Below, piece after piece: positions 1-7,961 of a stretch of 64,000 nt of DNA. The stretch lies in contig NZ_CAJIMS010000001.1 of the NCBI RefSeq assembly GCF_905175375.1, positions 2,108,001 to 2,172,000 of the forward strand, read 5' to 3'. The position numbers were made by a program, and so were the translations under genes. The notes under the pieces are model-generated. The model was given only the letters and a program-made list of their open reading frames with translations, made no database searches and was not told the origin of the DNA. The stretch comes from Chryseobacterium aquaeductus (GTDB lineage: Bacteria > Bacteroidota > Bacteroidia > Flavobacteriales > Weeksellaceae). Position 1 is the first letter of the stretch, and each line of letters starts with the position of its first letter.

Positions 1-429
<429 letters not shown>

Positions 430-440
430 GACAATAATAA

Positions 441-513
441 GATAATAGACAGATAGATAATAGATTTCATGGTGTTTTTTACATTAATCTCTATTATCTA
501 TTAGTCTATCATC
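441..513. repeat. Long imperfect inverted repeat after rpoC, probable terminator or REP-like element
   Basis: Bases 441-467 and 486-513 form an imperfect hairpin of about 26 paired positions with a loop of roughly 18 bases. Both arms are low-complexity sequence built from AGATAATAGA-like words. A short T-rich stretch follows the right arm. It can terminate rpoC transcription, but the arms are much longer than the simple GC stems used elsewhere in the window, so it may instead be a dispersed repeat. Confidence 0.65.
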
Positions 514-561
514 TTTTATCTAAAAATAAAAAAATTTATAATTTAAAATAATTTTAAAAAA

Positions 562-870
562 ATGGACAACCAAAATCAAAACAACGATCCAAACAACATT
601 AACATTCAATTGAACGAAATGGTAGCTTCAGGGGTATATTGTAACCTTGCTTTAGTAAACCATTCTCCATCAGAGTTTGTAGTAGATTTCATCCAGTTAA
701 TGCCAGGTGTACAGCAGGCTAACGTGCGTTCAAGAGTAATTCTTGCTCCACTTCATGCAAAAAGAGTTCTTACAGCTCTTCAGCAAAACATCACCAACTA
801 CGAGCAACAATTCGGAGAAATCAAAGAAGTTGAGCCTTTCGTATTAGGTGGAAACAACGTACAAGCGTAA
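562..870 (+). CDS. DUF3467 domain protein
   Basis: This 102-residue protein has an Asn/Gln-rich start (MDNQNQNNDPNNINIQ) and then the DUF3467 pattern: EMVASGVYCNLALVNHS, FVVDFIQLMPG, VRSRVILAPLHAKRVLTAL. It has no signal peptide or membrane segment and is presumably cytoplasmic. Its biochemical role is unknown. In flavobacteria it is commonly found directly after rpoC, as here, which fits a conserved housekeeping role. The start follows an A-rich leader typical of this genome, and a strong terminator follows. Confidence 0.9.
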   Translation: MDNQNQNNDPNNINIQLNEMVASGVYCNLALVNHSPSEFVVDFIQLMPGVQQANVRSRVILAPLHAKRVLTALQQNITNYEQQFGEIKEVEPFVLGGNNVQA

Positions 871-892
871 GATTTTCTTAAAAAATATAAGA

Positions 893-923
893 ATGCCCCA
901 GCGAAAGTTGGGGCATTTTTTTT
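893..923 (+). terminator. Intrinsic terminator after the DUF3467 gene
   Basis: An 8-bp stem (ATGCCCCA / TGGGGCAT) encloses the loop GCGAAAGT and is followed by seven T. The AGCGAAAGTT centre recurs in the lpxK terminator at 12712-12742, suggesting a favoured loop in this genome. Confidence 0.9.
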
Positions 924-1053
924 ACAATAATGTACTCTTTCCATCGTAAGCTTAATCATTGTTTTTTCTTAATATTAGATTTAATAATGACGTTTGTAAA
1001 TAATGTATCATTAAATTTTTTGTAAAACTTTAAAAAAGTGCAGATCAAATTTC

Positions 1054-1061
1054 TATATTTG
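1054..1061 (+). promoter_or_regulatory. -7 element (TATATTTG) before the Crp/Fnr gene
   Basis: The octamer matches the Bacteroidota -7 consensus TAnnTTTG. It ends 18 bases before the ATG at 1080, which supports that start over the GTG at 1038. No convincing TTG -33 element is seen at the usual distance. Confidence 0.5.
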
Positions 1062-1079
1062 TTACTTCAATTATTTCTA

Positions 1080-1730
1080 ATGATCGACACACAAAATGAT
1101 TTTTTCAATACCAAATTTAAGTTCTTAGGTGAAGATTTTGCAAAAGAAATGCAAAAGCACGTACTTGTTGAGAATATTCATGCTAAGACAGAAATCATCA
1201 GAGAAGATCAGAAAATTAAATACGTTTTATTTGTAGTTAAAGGATCTTTAAAAGTTTATTCATTAAATGATGGAAGAGAATTAATTTACTATTACGTAAG
1301 ACCCAATGACCCATGTTTAATGACTTTTTCTACAATTTTCAATGATTACATGAGCAAGGTATATGTGGTAGCTGAGGAAGATTCTGAAATTTTGAAAATT
1401 CCGGTATCTGTAATGCACGAGTGGCTCATTAAATTTCCTGCAATTGGTAAAATTTTTTATCGGGAATATGACAGACGCTTTTCTGATATTATGAATGTGG
1501 TCAACGAAGCTGTTTTTCATAAATTAGATAAGAGAATCATGAGCTATATTAAACAACAGATAGAGATTACGGGCAATAATCCTATTAAATTAACTCATAA
1601 AGAGATCGCTGCCAATCTGGGAACTTCCCGGGAAGTTGTAAGCAGGGTTCTGAAAAAAGTGGAAAATGAAGGCGAGATTACACAAGACAGAAATGGGATT
1701 AAAATTATCACAAAGCTCAAAGTGATTTGA
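1080..1730 (+). CDS. Crp/Fnr family transcriptional regulator
   Basis: The 216-residue protein has an N-terminal cyclic-nucleotide-binding-type beta roll (about residues 20-120, including the YVLFVVKGSLKVYSLNDGRE hairpin) and a C-terminal Crp-type winged helix with LTHKEIAANLGTSREVVSRV as the recognition helix-turn-helix. No Cys cluster for an Fnr iron-sulfur centre is present. The effector cannot be told from sequence. An in-frame GTG exists at 1038, but the -7 element at 1054-1061 lies downstream of it, so ATG 1080 is preferred. The gene sits 122 bases upstream of the periplasmic redox cluster at 1853-4874 on the same strand and is a natural candidate to control it; that link is inference. 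Confidence 0.9.
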   Translation: MIDTQNDFFNTKFKFLGEDFAKEMQKHVLVENIHAKTEIIREDQKIKYVLFVVKGSLKVYSLNDGRELIYYYVRPNDPCLMTFSTIFNDYMSKVYVVAEEDSEILKIPVSVMHEWLIKFPAIGKIFYREYDRRFSDIMNVVNEAVFHKLDKRIMSYIKQQIEITGNNPIKLTHKEIAANLGTSREVVSRVLKKVENEGEITQDRNGIKIITKLKVI

Positions 1731-1852
1731 ATGTAAAAAGAATACGATTTCCGCTTCATGATTGAAAAAAACAATCTTGTGAGTGACTTTTATCACACAT
1801 TTATATTACTCTAAGTCTATAAGTTTGTTGTATCAATTTTAATTAAAATTAT

Positions 1853-2692
1853 ATGACAAAAACTCTCCTCCTTTTGTCAGTGTTTTCATCAATTCTTGCC
1901 TATTCTCAGGAAGATTTGCTGAAAGATATTGACACTATTCAAACTACACAAAATAATCCGCCAGCTTTCAAAGCATTACAAATCGTTACAGGGCAATCTA
2001 CGAAACTTACGGCAAAAAATGATTGGTATATGGTTGTTGCGCATCGTTTTGGTGATGTAAGCATGGGTTTCAAAAATTTCTTTGGACTAGATGAGGCGTC
2101 CACAAAGTTGGGCGTTATCTACGGACTTACAGATGGCTTGTCACTCAGTTTATCAAGAGAAACCAATATGAAAACTTTTGAATTGGGCGCTAAGTATAGC
2201 ATCTTGAAGCAGGGTGATAATTTCCCGGTAGATATTGTAGGCTATCATGTAGCTGGTCTTAATACGGCTTTTGATAAAGATAATTATCCCTATTTAAAAT
2301 TCGGTGACAGACTTTCTTATCTTTCACAGGCTTTAATTTCAAAAAGATTCAATGACGAATTTTCTCTGCAACTCACACCTTCTTATGTTCATAAAAATTT
2401 GTATGAGCCGACCATAGAAGATAATAATCAGTTTTTAGCAGGCTTGGGAGGAAGGTATAAAATATCCAAAAGAATTTCAATCAACGCAGAATATTTTGTG
2501 AATTTTGACAGTCACAGTTTCTACAAAAATCCTTTATCGGTGGGAATGGATATTGAAACCGGCGGACATGTTTTCCAGCTTTTATTCAGCAATTCTCAAC
2601 TCAATTCTGATATCGGATACCTCACAAATGCTACCGGAAAATGGGAAAAAGGACAGATTTTCTTTGGGTTTAATCTTTATAGGGTTTTTTAA
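1853..2692 (+). CDS. DUF5777 family outer-membrane beta-barrel protein
   Basis: This is a 279-residue protein with a signal peptide (MTKTLLLLSVFSSILAYSQ) followed by alternating aromatic and polar strands and ending in a terminal Phe (NLYRVF), as expected for an outer-membrane barrel. Segments such as WYMVVAHRFGDVSMGFKNFF and FGLDEASTKLGVIYGLTDG match the DUF5777 family. The function of the family is unknown. It is the first gene of a five-gene cluster, one base before the cytochrome gene, so co-translation is likely. It may provide an outer-membrane passage or anchor for the redox proteins behind it; this is inference from context. Confidence 0.85.
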   Translation: MTKTLLLLSVFSSILAYSQEDLLKDIDTIQTTQNNPPAFKALQIVTGQSTKLTAKNDWYMVVAHRFGDVSMGFKNFFGLDEASTKLGVIYGLTDGLSLSLSRETNMKTFELGAKYSILKQGDNFPVDIVGYHVAGLNTAFDKDNYPYLKFGDRLSYLSQALISKRFNDEFSLQLTPSYVHKNLYEPTIEDNNQFLAGLGGRYKISKRISINAEYFVNFDSHSFYKNPLSVGMDIETGGHVFQLLFSNSQLNSDIGYLTNATGKWEKGQIFFGFNLYRVF

Positions 2693-2693
2693 A

Positions 2694-3044
2694 ATGAAAA
2701 AAATAATTTACTTATTGGGCACTATTCTTTTCATGACGTCATGCGAAAGCAGAACCTATGATGAGATTTCAAATAATGAAACGATAACAGATATTGTAAC
2801 GTACAATAAAAATATAAAAACCATTGTAGATGCAAACTGCGTCGTTTGTCATTCTCCTACAGGTTCTGCTTCGTTTCAGCCATTTACCAACTACAATCAG
2901 GTAAAAAATAATATAGATAATATTATAAACAGAATCCAAAGACCCAACGGAGATCCTCAAAAAATGCCTCAAGGTGGCTCGCTATCAGCAAATCAAGTCG
3001 ACTTTTTCATAAAATGGAAAACTGATGGTTTAAATGAAAATTAA
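2694..3044 (+). CDS. Single-heme c-type cytochrome lipoprotein
   Basis: This 116-residue protein starts at the ATG one base after the upstream stop. It has a lipoprotein signal (ILFMTSC) and one heme-binding motif CVVCH near residue 48, with a distal KMPQGG that supplies a plausible Met axial ligand. The layout resembles short periplasmic cytochrome c domains of the kind often annotated as heme-binding domain proteins in flavobacteria. The partner is unknown; position between a barrel and a YceI protein suggests electron transfer at the outer membrane or periplasm. A longer open frame extends upstream but would overlap the DUF5777 gene and lacks a signal peptide. Confidence 0.87.
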   Translation: MKKIIYLLGTILFMTSCESRTYDEISNNETITDIVTYNKNIKTIVDANCVVCHSPTGSASFQPFTNYNQVKNNIDNIINRIQRPNGDPQKMPQGGSLSANQVDFFIKWKTDGLNEN

Positions 3045-3055
3045 AAATTTACATC

Positions 3056-3601
3056 ATGAAAAATTTAATAATAATACTGTTTTTTACAATTTGTGGAAAC
3101 CTCGTGTGTGCACAAAAATACAGTTCCAAAAACGGTAAAGTAACATTTGAGGCATCAGTACCTTTGTTTGAAGATGTATTTGCGCAGGATAATAGCAATA
3201 CAGTAATTTTAAATGCGGATACAGGCGAAATGGCAAGTGTATCTGTGGTGAAAAATTTTAAGTTTAAAGTAAAATTGATGGAGGAACACTTTAACGAAAG
3301 CTATGCAGAAACTGCGAAATATCCAAAATCTACTTTCAAGGGAAAAATTCAGGGGTTTGATAAATCAAAACTGACTTCCAATCCTCAAAAATATACACTA
3401 CAAGGAACCTTAAATTTCCATGGTGTGGATAAAGTGGTTACATCGATTGCGACCATCTATGCTAAAGACGGTAGAATAATGATGCAAGGAAATTTTGTTG
3501 CAAAATCAGCTGATTTTGGGGTAAAGATTCCAAAAATGGTTACTAAAAAAGTTGCTGAAAATGTAAATGTTGAATACAATTATACACTTATAAAACAATG
3601 A
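3056..3601 (+). CDS. YceI-like periplasmic lipid/isoprenoid-binding protein
   Basis: A 181-residue secreted protein with signal peptide ending VCAQ. The mature part follows the YceI lipocalin-like fold: KNGKVTFEASVP, the central FKVKLMEEHFNESYAETAKYP, the TFKGKI strand and the closing beta strands. YceI proteins bind polyisoprenoids or quinone-like molecules and in Proteobacteria often pair with cytochrome b561. Here the neighbours are a c-type cytochrome and a DOMON-like protein, so carriage of a quinone or a membrane lipid is plausible. The stop overlaps the next start as ATGA. A second YceI protein lies at 37948-38514. Confidence 0.87.
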   Translation: MKNLIIILFFTICGNLVCAQKYSSKNGKVTFEASVPLFEDVFAQDNSNTVILNADTGEMASVSVVKNFKFKVKLMEEHFNESYAETAKYPKSTFKGKIQGFDKSKLTSNPQKYTLQGTLNFHGVDKVVTSIATIYAKDGRIMMQGNFVAKSADFGVKIPKMVTKKVAENVNVEYNYTLIKQ

Positions 3602-4125
3602 AAAATTTAATTATACTGATAGGCATTTTTTTTAGTTTCGCTTTCCTATCTGCCCAAGAGAATAAAAAATCAGTTTTTGATGTCGCCAGGAGTGGCACAG
3701 TGGCAGAACTGAAAGATTTAATGCAACATAATCCTAACATTATCAACGAAACCAATGAACGAGGGTTTTCTACATTAATTTTGGCTTGCTATCGGGGGAA
3801 TAAAGAAGTTGCATCTTTTTTAATTGATAACGTAAAAGACCTGAATTATAAAAGTCAGGAAGGTACAGCTCTAGCCGGACTTTCTATACGCTATGATAAA
3901 GAATTGACAGAGCATTTATTAAAGAAAAATGCAGACCCCAATATTGCTGATGCTACGGGAACAACACCTTTATTCTGGGCAGTAAAATCAGGAAACAAAG
4001 AACTCGTAGAAATGTTGCTGAAATATAAAGCCGATAAGACATTAAAAGATGAAATGGGCATGACGCCTTTTGAATATGCATTGAAAACAGATAATAAAGA
4101 AATCATCAACCTTTTAAAAAATTAA
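3598..4125 (+). CDS. Secreted ankyrin-repeat protein
   Basis: A 175-residue protein with signal peptide (FFSFAFLSAQ) followed by about four ankyrin repeats; clear repeat cores are INETNERGFSTLILACYRG, PNIADATGTTPLFWAVKSG and KTLKDEMGMTPFEYALKT. Ankyrin repeats mediate protein-protein contacts, so it is likely a periplasmic scaffold or an inhibitor. In other bacteria, periplasmic ankyrin proteins sit next to heme enzymes such as catalases. The ATGA overlap with the YceI gene and the two-base gap to the next gene show that it belongs to the cluster. The partner is unknown. Confidence 0.87.
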   Translation: MKNLIILIGIFFSFAFLSAQENKKSVFDVARSGTVAELKDLMQHNPNIINETNERGFSTLILACYRGNKEVASFLIDNVKDLNYKSQEGTALAGLSIRYDKELTEHLLKKNADPNIADATGTTPLFWAVKSGNKELVEMLLKYKADKTLKDEMGMTPFEYALKTDNKEIINLLKN

Positions 4126-4127
4126 AT

Positions 4128-4874
4128 ATGAAAAAACTATTACTTATTTCAAGTTTGGCGTTGGCAACAATTGCCCATGCACAATTTAGCACCGGAACAG
4201 TGAGTCTCGGTTCTACAGGAATGACTATTAAAATGGATACCACCCCCACTTTAGCTACACTTACTTTAGTAGGTGCAGATACATCTTATTTAGCGATTGG
4301 TTTCGGGACCAACGGAATGGCAAGTGGTGCAGACGGATTCATTTATAATTCAGCTTCTGCTACAGATTATACATATGGTGGGATAGGAGTTACACCAAGT
4401 GCTGATGCAGTTCAAGATTGGACAATCACATCGAATACAACTTCTGGTGGAATAAGAACTTTAGTAGCTACAAGGTCTCTTGCAGGAGGAGCAGGTGATA
4501 TGGCAATTACAAATGCAGCAGGAACAATGAATATTTTCTTTGCACAAGGAGGAAGTCTTGCTTTGGTTCAACATTCTGGTGCAAACAGAGGATATGCAAC
4601 TTTAACAAAAACTGCAGTTCTTGGAACTAATGATTTGTTAGCTGAAAGTAAGAAAATAGTTCTTTATCCAAATCCTGCAAAAGAAACCGTGAGTATCAAA
4701 AATGCAGATAAGATAAAATCTATCGACATTTATGAAACTACAGGAAGAAAAGTGAAATCTGTAAAAATGGATGGAGAAAATTTCAGTATCTCAGAACTTA
4801 AATCCGGGAACTATTATTTGGAAATCACCTTAAAAGACGGAACTTTATCTTTTGAAAAACTCATAAAAGAATAA
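4128..4874 (+). CDS. DOMON-like protein with T9SS type A sorting domain
   Basis: A 248-residue protein: signal peptide (ATIAHAQ), a central domain of about 150 residues, and a T9SS type A C-terminal sorting domain (IVLYPNPAKETVSI through SGNYYLEITLKDG). The central domain carries SYLAIGFGTNGMASGADGFIYN and GGIRTLVATRSLAGG, a pattern like the DOMON fold that binds heme or sugars in cellobiose dehydrogenase and cytochrome b561 partners. The DOMON call rests on pattern only. If correct, the last gene of the cluster would place a redox-type domain on the cell surface. A terminator follows at once. Confidence 0.72.
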   Translation: MKKLLLISSLALATIAHAQFSTGTVSLGSTGMTIKMDTTPTLATLTLVGADTSYLAIGFGTNGMASGADGFIYNSASATDYTYGGIGVTPSADAVQDWTITSNTTSGGIRTLVATRSLAGGAGDMAITNAAGTMNIFFAQGGSLALVQHSGANRGYATLTKTAVLGTNDLLAESKKIVLYPNPAKETVSIKNADKIKSIDIYETTGRKVKSVKMDGENFSISELKSGNYYLEITLKDGTLSFEKLIKE

Positions 4875-4878
4875 ATTG

Positions 4879-4903
4879 AAAGCCACTGAAAAGTGGCTTT
4901 TTT
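4879..4903 (+). terminator. Intrinsic terminator of the redox cluster
   Basis: A 9-bp stem AAAGCCACT / AGTGGCTTT with a four-base loop is followed by further T residues. It closes the operon that begins with the DUF5777 gene. Confidence 0.88.
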
Positions 4904-4983
4904 GTTGTGAAAACGATATGATGCAATTAGAATTTTTAATCATTTTTTAACTCATCAAGCTTTTATCCGATTTACATTTAGAT

Positions 4984-4991
4984 TAACTTTG
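4984..4991 (+). promoter_or_regulatory. -7 element (TAACTTTG)
   Basis: This is an exact TAnnTTTG match that ends 16 bases before the start at 5008. A TTG -33 element is not evident. Confidence 0.5.
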
Positions 4992-5007
4992 CAAAAATTT
5001 CTAACGG

Positions 5008-6282
5008 ATGAAAAAAAGTCTTGCTATCCTATTTTTATTTATTGTTCTAAAAATCTCCTCACAAACTATAATTGATACTGCACAAGTGATCATTCCCGAC
5101 CGTTTTAATAGTGAAGAAGCGCAATCAAAACCTTATGTGATAATGATTTCAGCGGACGGCTTCAGATATGATTATGCTAAAAAATATAATGCAGAAAACA
5201 TTTTAAAATATTCAAAAGACGGTGTACAAGCCAAGGCAATGATTCCCAGTTATCCTAGCATTACTTTTCCTAATCATTGGAGCTTGATTACCGGTTTGTA
5301 TCCTTCTCATCACGGTTTGGTAGATAATTTTTTCTACGATTATAAATTGAAGAAAAACTACGCCATGAACAAAAAAGAAATCGTAGAAGACGGAACTTGG
5401 TATGGCGGAATTCCTCTTTGGTCATTGGCAGAACAGCAAGGAATAGTGAGTGCTTCCCTTCAATGGGTAGGATCAGCAAGCGAAGTTGCCGGAAAAAGAC
5501 CATCTTATTATTATCCGTATCATGAAAAATTCGCACCTTCAGAAAAAGTGGATAAAGTCGTCAATTGGCTGAAATTACCAGATGACAAAAGACCACATTT
5601 TATATCTCTTTATTTTCCTGAAGTTGATGGGGCAGGACATCATTATGGTCCTGATGCGAAGGAGACCGAGACTGCTGTGCAATTAATTGATGAGGCGATT
5701 GGAACTTTGGTTGAAAAAGTAAAACAATTAGGCTTAAAAAATGTCAACTATATCTTTGTTTCAGATCACGGAATGATCAAAGTAGATGGCGGAAATCCTT
5801 TGGAAATTCCTCAAATTCTTTTTAATAAACAAAGATTCGATTTTTATAATTCTCAGACTTTAGTAAGAGTGTACGTGAAAAATGCTGCAGAAGTGAATGC
5901 AGTTTACAAAGAATTGAAGGCAAATAAAACTAGAGATTACGAAGTATATTTAGATAAAAAACTTCCGAAATATCTTCATTTTGCTACAAGAGATGATCGT
6001 TACAATAGGATAGGACAGATTCTTCTAATTCCAAAGGCTCCAAAAGTATTTTTAGAAAGAGACCAAAAAACATCGGCCGGGAAACATGGCTATGATCCTA
6101 AGCAGATTCCGGAGATGAAAGCTGTTTTTTACGCTTGGGGTTCAGATTTTAAAACTAACAAAGTAGTTGAAGAATTTTCTAATATAAATGTTTATCCATT
6201 GGTTGCTGAGATTTTAGAATTGAAATTGGAGAATAAAATTGACGGAAAAATCAAAGTATTAAAACAGACCTTGAAAAAATAA
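5008..6282 (+). CDS. Ectonucleotide pyrophosphatase/phosphodiesterase, alkaline phosphatase superfamily
   Basis: A 424-residue secreted enzyme with a signal peptide ending at about SSQ (residue 19). The metal-binding start MISADGFRYDY (Asp50), the nucleophile region SYPSITFPNH (Thr86, Asn89), the FPEVDGAGHHYGP metal ligands and VSDHGM give the two-zinc type I phosphodiesterase/nucleotide pyrophosphatase pattern. Such enzymes cut phosphodiester or pyrophosphate bonds of nucleotides in the periplasm. The length matches bacterial NPP homologues. It is a single gene with its own -7 element; substrate specificity is not predictable. Confidence 0.92.
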   Translation: MKKSLAILFLFIVLKISSQTIIDTAQVIIPDRFNSEEAQSKPYVIMISADGFRYDYAKKYNAENILKYSKDGVQAKAMIPSYPSITFPNHWSLITGLYPSHHGLVDNFFYDYKLKKNYAMNKKEIVEDGTWYGGIPLWSLAEQQGIVSASLQWVGSASEVAGKRPSYYYPYHEKFAPSEKVDKVVNWLKLPDDKRPHFISLYFPEVDGAGHHYGPDAKETETAVQLIDEAIGTLVEKVKQLGLKNVNYIFVSDHGMIKVDGGNPLEIPQILFNKQRFDFYNSQTLVRVYVKNAAEVNAVYKELKANKTRDYEVYLDKKLPKYLHFATRDDRYNRIGQILLIPKAPKVFLERDQKTSAGKHGYDPKQIPEMKAVFYAWGSDFKTNKVVEEFSNINVYPLVAEILELKLENKIDGKIKVLKQTLKK

Positions 6283-6348
6283 AAAAATCCTACAGGGAAA
6301 ATCTAAAATTAGGAAAAGGCAAAACTCCAAAAGAATATCTTTGAAAAC

Positions 6349-6379
6349 AGTTTCGGCGGGCCAAAGGCCCGCCGAAACT
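6349..6379. terminator. GC-rich perfect hairpin between convergent genes
   Basis: A perfect 14-bp stem (left arm AGTTTCGGCGGGCC) with loop AAA lies between the convergent phosphodiesterase and dehydrogenase genes. On the minus strand it is followed by a T-containing tract, so it most likely ends the dehydrogenase transcript and possibly both. Its GC content stands out strongly from the surrounding DNA. Confidence 0.75.
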
Positions 6380-6398
6380 CTCTGCTATTAAAAAAGCT

Positions 6399-7454
6399 TT
6401 AAGACAAAGATTTCATATCAATTACGAAACGATATCTCACATCACTTTTCAGCATTCTTTTGTAAGCCTCATTAATATCTTGCATCTTAATCATTTCGAT
6501 TTCAGAAACAATATTATGTTCTCCACAGAAATCAAGCATTTCCTGAGTTTCAGCAATTCCTCCGATTACAGAACCCGCGACAGATCTTCTTCCCATAATC
6601 ATAGGAGGAGTAAAAAGTGCTTCTTCCATTTTACCGATAAAACCTACCAACACCAAAGTTCCACTGATGTTTAAAGTAGCGACATAAGGATTTACATCAT
6701 GATCGTAAGGAACGGTGTCGATGATTACATCAAATTTTCCTGCAACAGATTTCATTTGTTCTTCATCTGTAGAAATCACCACATGATCTGCTCCCAATTG
6801 CTTTGCATCTTCAGTTTTGCTCGGAGTTCTGGAGAATAAAGTAACTTCAGCTCCTAAACCTTTTGCAAGTTTAATAGCCATGTGACCCAGTCCGCCCAAA
6901 CCTACAACGGCAACTTTAGAATCTGACCCCACATTCCAATGTCTCAAAGGTGACCAGGTTGTGATCCCTGCACAAAGAAGTGGTGCCACAGCAGCCAAAT
7001 CTAAATTCTCGGGAATTCTTAAAACATGATCAGCATCTACAACTACTTTCTGAGAATATCCACCGAAAGTATGACCACCCAAATGCTCGTCTTTACCATT
7101 ATACGTTCCTACAAATCCGGTTTGGCAATATTGCTCAAGATCTTTTTTGCAGCTTTCGCACGTACCGCAAGAGTCAACAATACAACCAACTCCTGCAATA
7201 TCTCCCACTTTGAATTTAGAAACTTCAGTTCCAACTTTGGTAATTCTTCCTACAATTTCGTGCCCGGGAACAGCAGGATATTTCGTTCCTCCCCAATCGT
7301 TTCTTGCCGTGTGAAGATCAGAATGACAAACACCGCAAAACAGAATTTCTATTTCTACATCGTTTGGTGTTGCCTCTCTTCTCTCAATATTCATTTCTTT
7401 TAAATCGGCTTCTTTTGATTCCGTACCGTACGCTTTTACAGAGTATGTGTTCAT
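6399..7454 (-). CDS. Zinc-dependent alcohol dehydrogenase, cinnamyl-alcohol-dehydrogenase type
   Basis: A 351-residue cytoplasmic MDR-family dehydrogenase. Catalytic zinc ligands are Cys43 (CGVCHSD), His65-Glu66 (PGHE) and the Cys in PLLCAGIT; structural zinc ligands are Cys96, Cys99, Cys102 and Cys110. The Rossmann motif VGLGGLGHMA follows near residue 185. The closest pattern is the NADP(H)-dependent CAD/YahK/AdhA group that reduces aldehydes to alcohols. Substrate is unknown. It is monocistronic, with 507 bases of non-coding DNA upstream. Confidence 0.93.
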   Translation of the reverse strand: MNTYSVKAYGTESKEADLKEMNIERREATPNDVEIEILFCGVCHSDLHTARNDWGGTKYPAVPGHEIVGRITKVGTEVSKFKVGDIAGVGCIVDSCGTCESCKKDLEQYCQTGFVGTYNGKDEHLGGHTFGGYSQKVVVDADHVLRIPENLDLAAVAPLLCAGITTWSPLRHWNVGSDSKVAVVGLGGLGHMAIKLAKGLGAEVTLFSRTPSKTEDAKQLGADHVVISTDEEQMKSVAGKFDVIIDTVPYDHDVNPYVATLNISGTLVLVGFIGKMEEALFTPPMIMGRRSVAGSVIGGIAETQEMLDFCGEHNIVSEIEMIKMQDINEAYKRMLKSDVRYRFVIDMKSLS

Positions 7455-7961
7455 TTTTTTAATTTTAAATTATTCTTCTATATGCAAAAATCGGGACTTT
7501 TTAGGAAGCTTTAATGATACAGATTACAGAAAAATATACCGGGTTTACAGATCTATTCTTTTTGTCTGAATAAAATAATAATAAATGAAAATAATCCGTA
7601 GAAAGACAAGTGAAAATATGATCAATACTTTGCTTTTTAACGAAAACAATATTATTTTTATTTAAATATCTCAGCTGAAAAAATATCGATCAATATGCTT
7701 TTTTCATTTTTAAATCTAGTGCAGTAAGGCAAAAATATAGTGCACTACCTAAAAAGATAACTGTAGTAAACAAAAAACCATGCGAATTACGCAATTAAAC
7801 CTAGTGAAGTAAGCAAAAGAACAACTGTTTAAAGAAAAAATCTTATCTGTAATAAAGAATTCACCAGTTGAAGTGGAAAAAATACCAACCAGAAGACATA
7901 TTTGTCTGAACGTAAAAGCGGTGTAAAGTTTGATGGTTAGAAAACCCAATTTATTTTAAAT
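7455..7961. other. Intergenic region between divergent dehydrogenase and esterase genes, with repeated TAGTGnAGTA words
   Basis: This 507-base stretch holds no convincing gene; a minus-strand open frame at 7749-7949 has no family features. It contains three related decamers: TAGTGCAGTA (7717-7726), the perfect palindrome TAGTGCACTA (7738-7747) and TAGTGAAGTA (7802-7811). The first and third are each followed by AAG(G)CAAAA, making an imperfect direct repeat 85 bases apart. They could be regulator-binding sites for the divergent promoters. Confidence 0.45.

Noticed and set aside
1038..1079. GTG 1038 as start of the Crp/Fnr gene
   Set aside because: The -7 element lies downstream of it, and the extra 14 residues are hydrophobic and not expected in the family.
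7749..7949. Minus-strand 66-codon frame upstream of the esterase
   Set aside because: Low-complexity Phe/Cys-rich translation, no start context and no domain.
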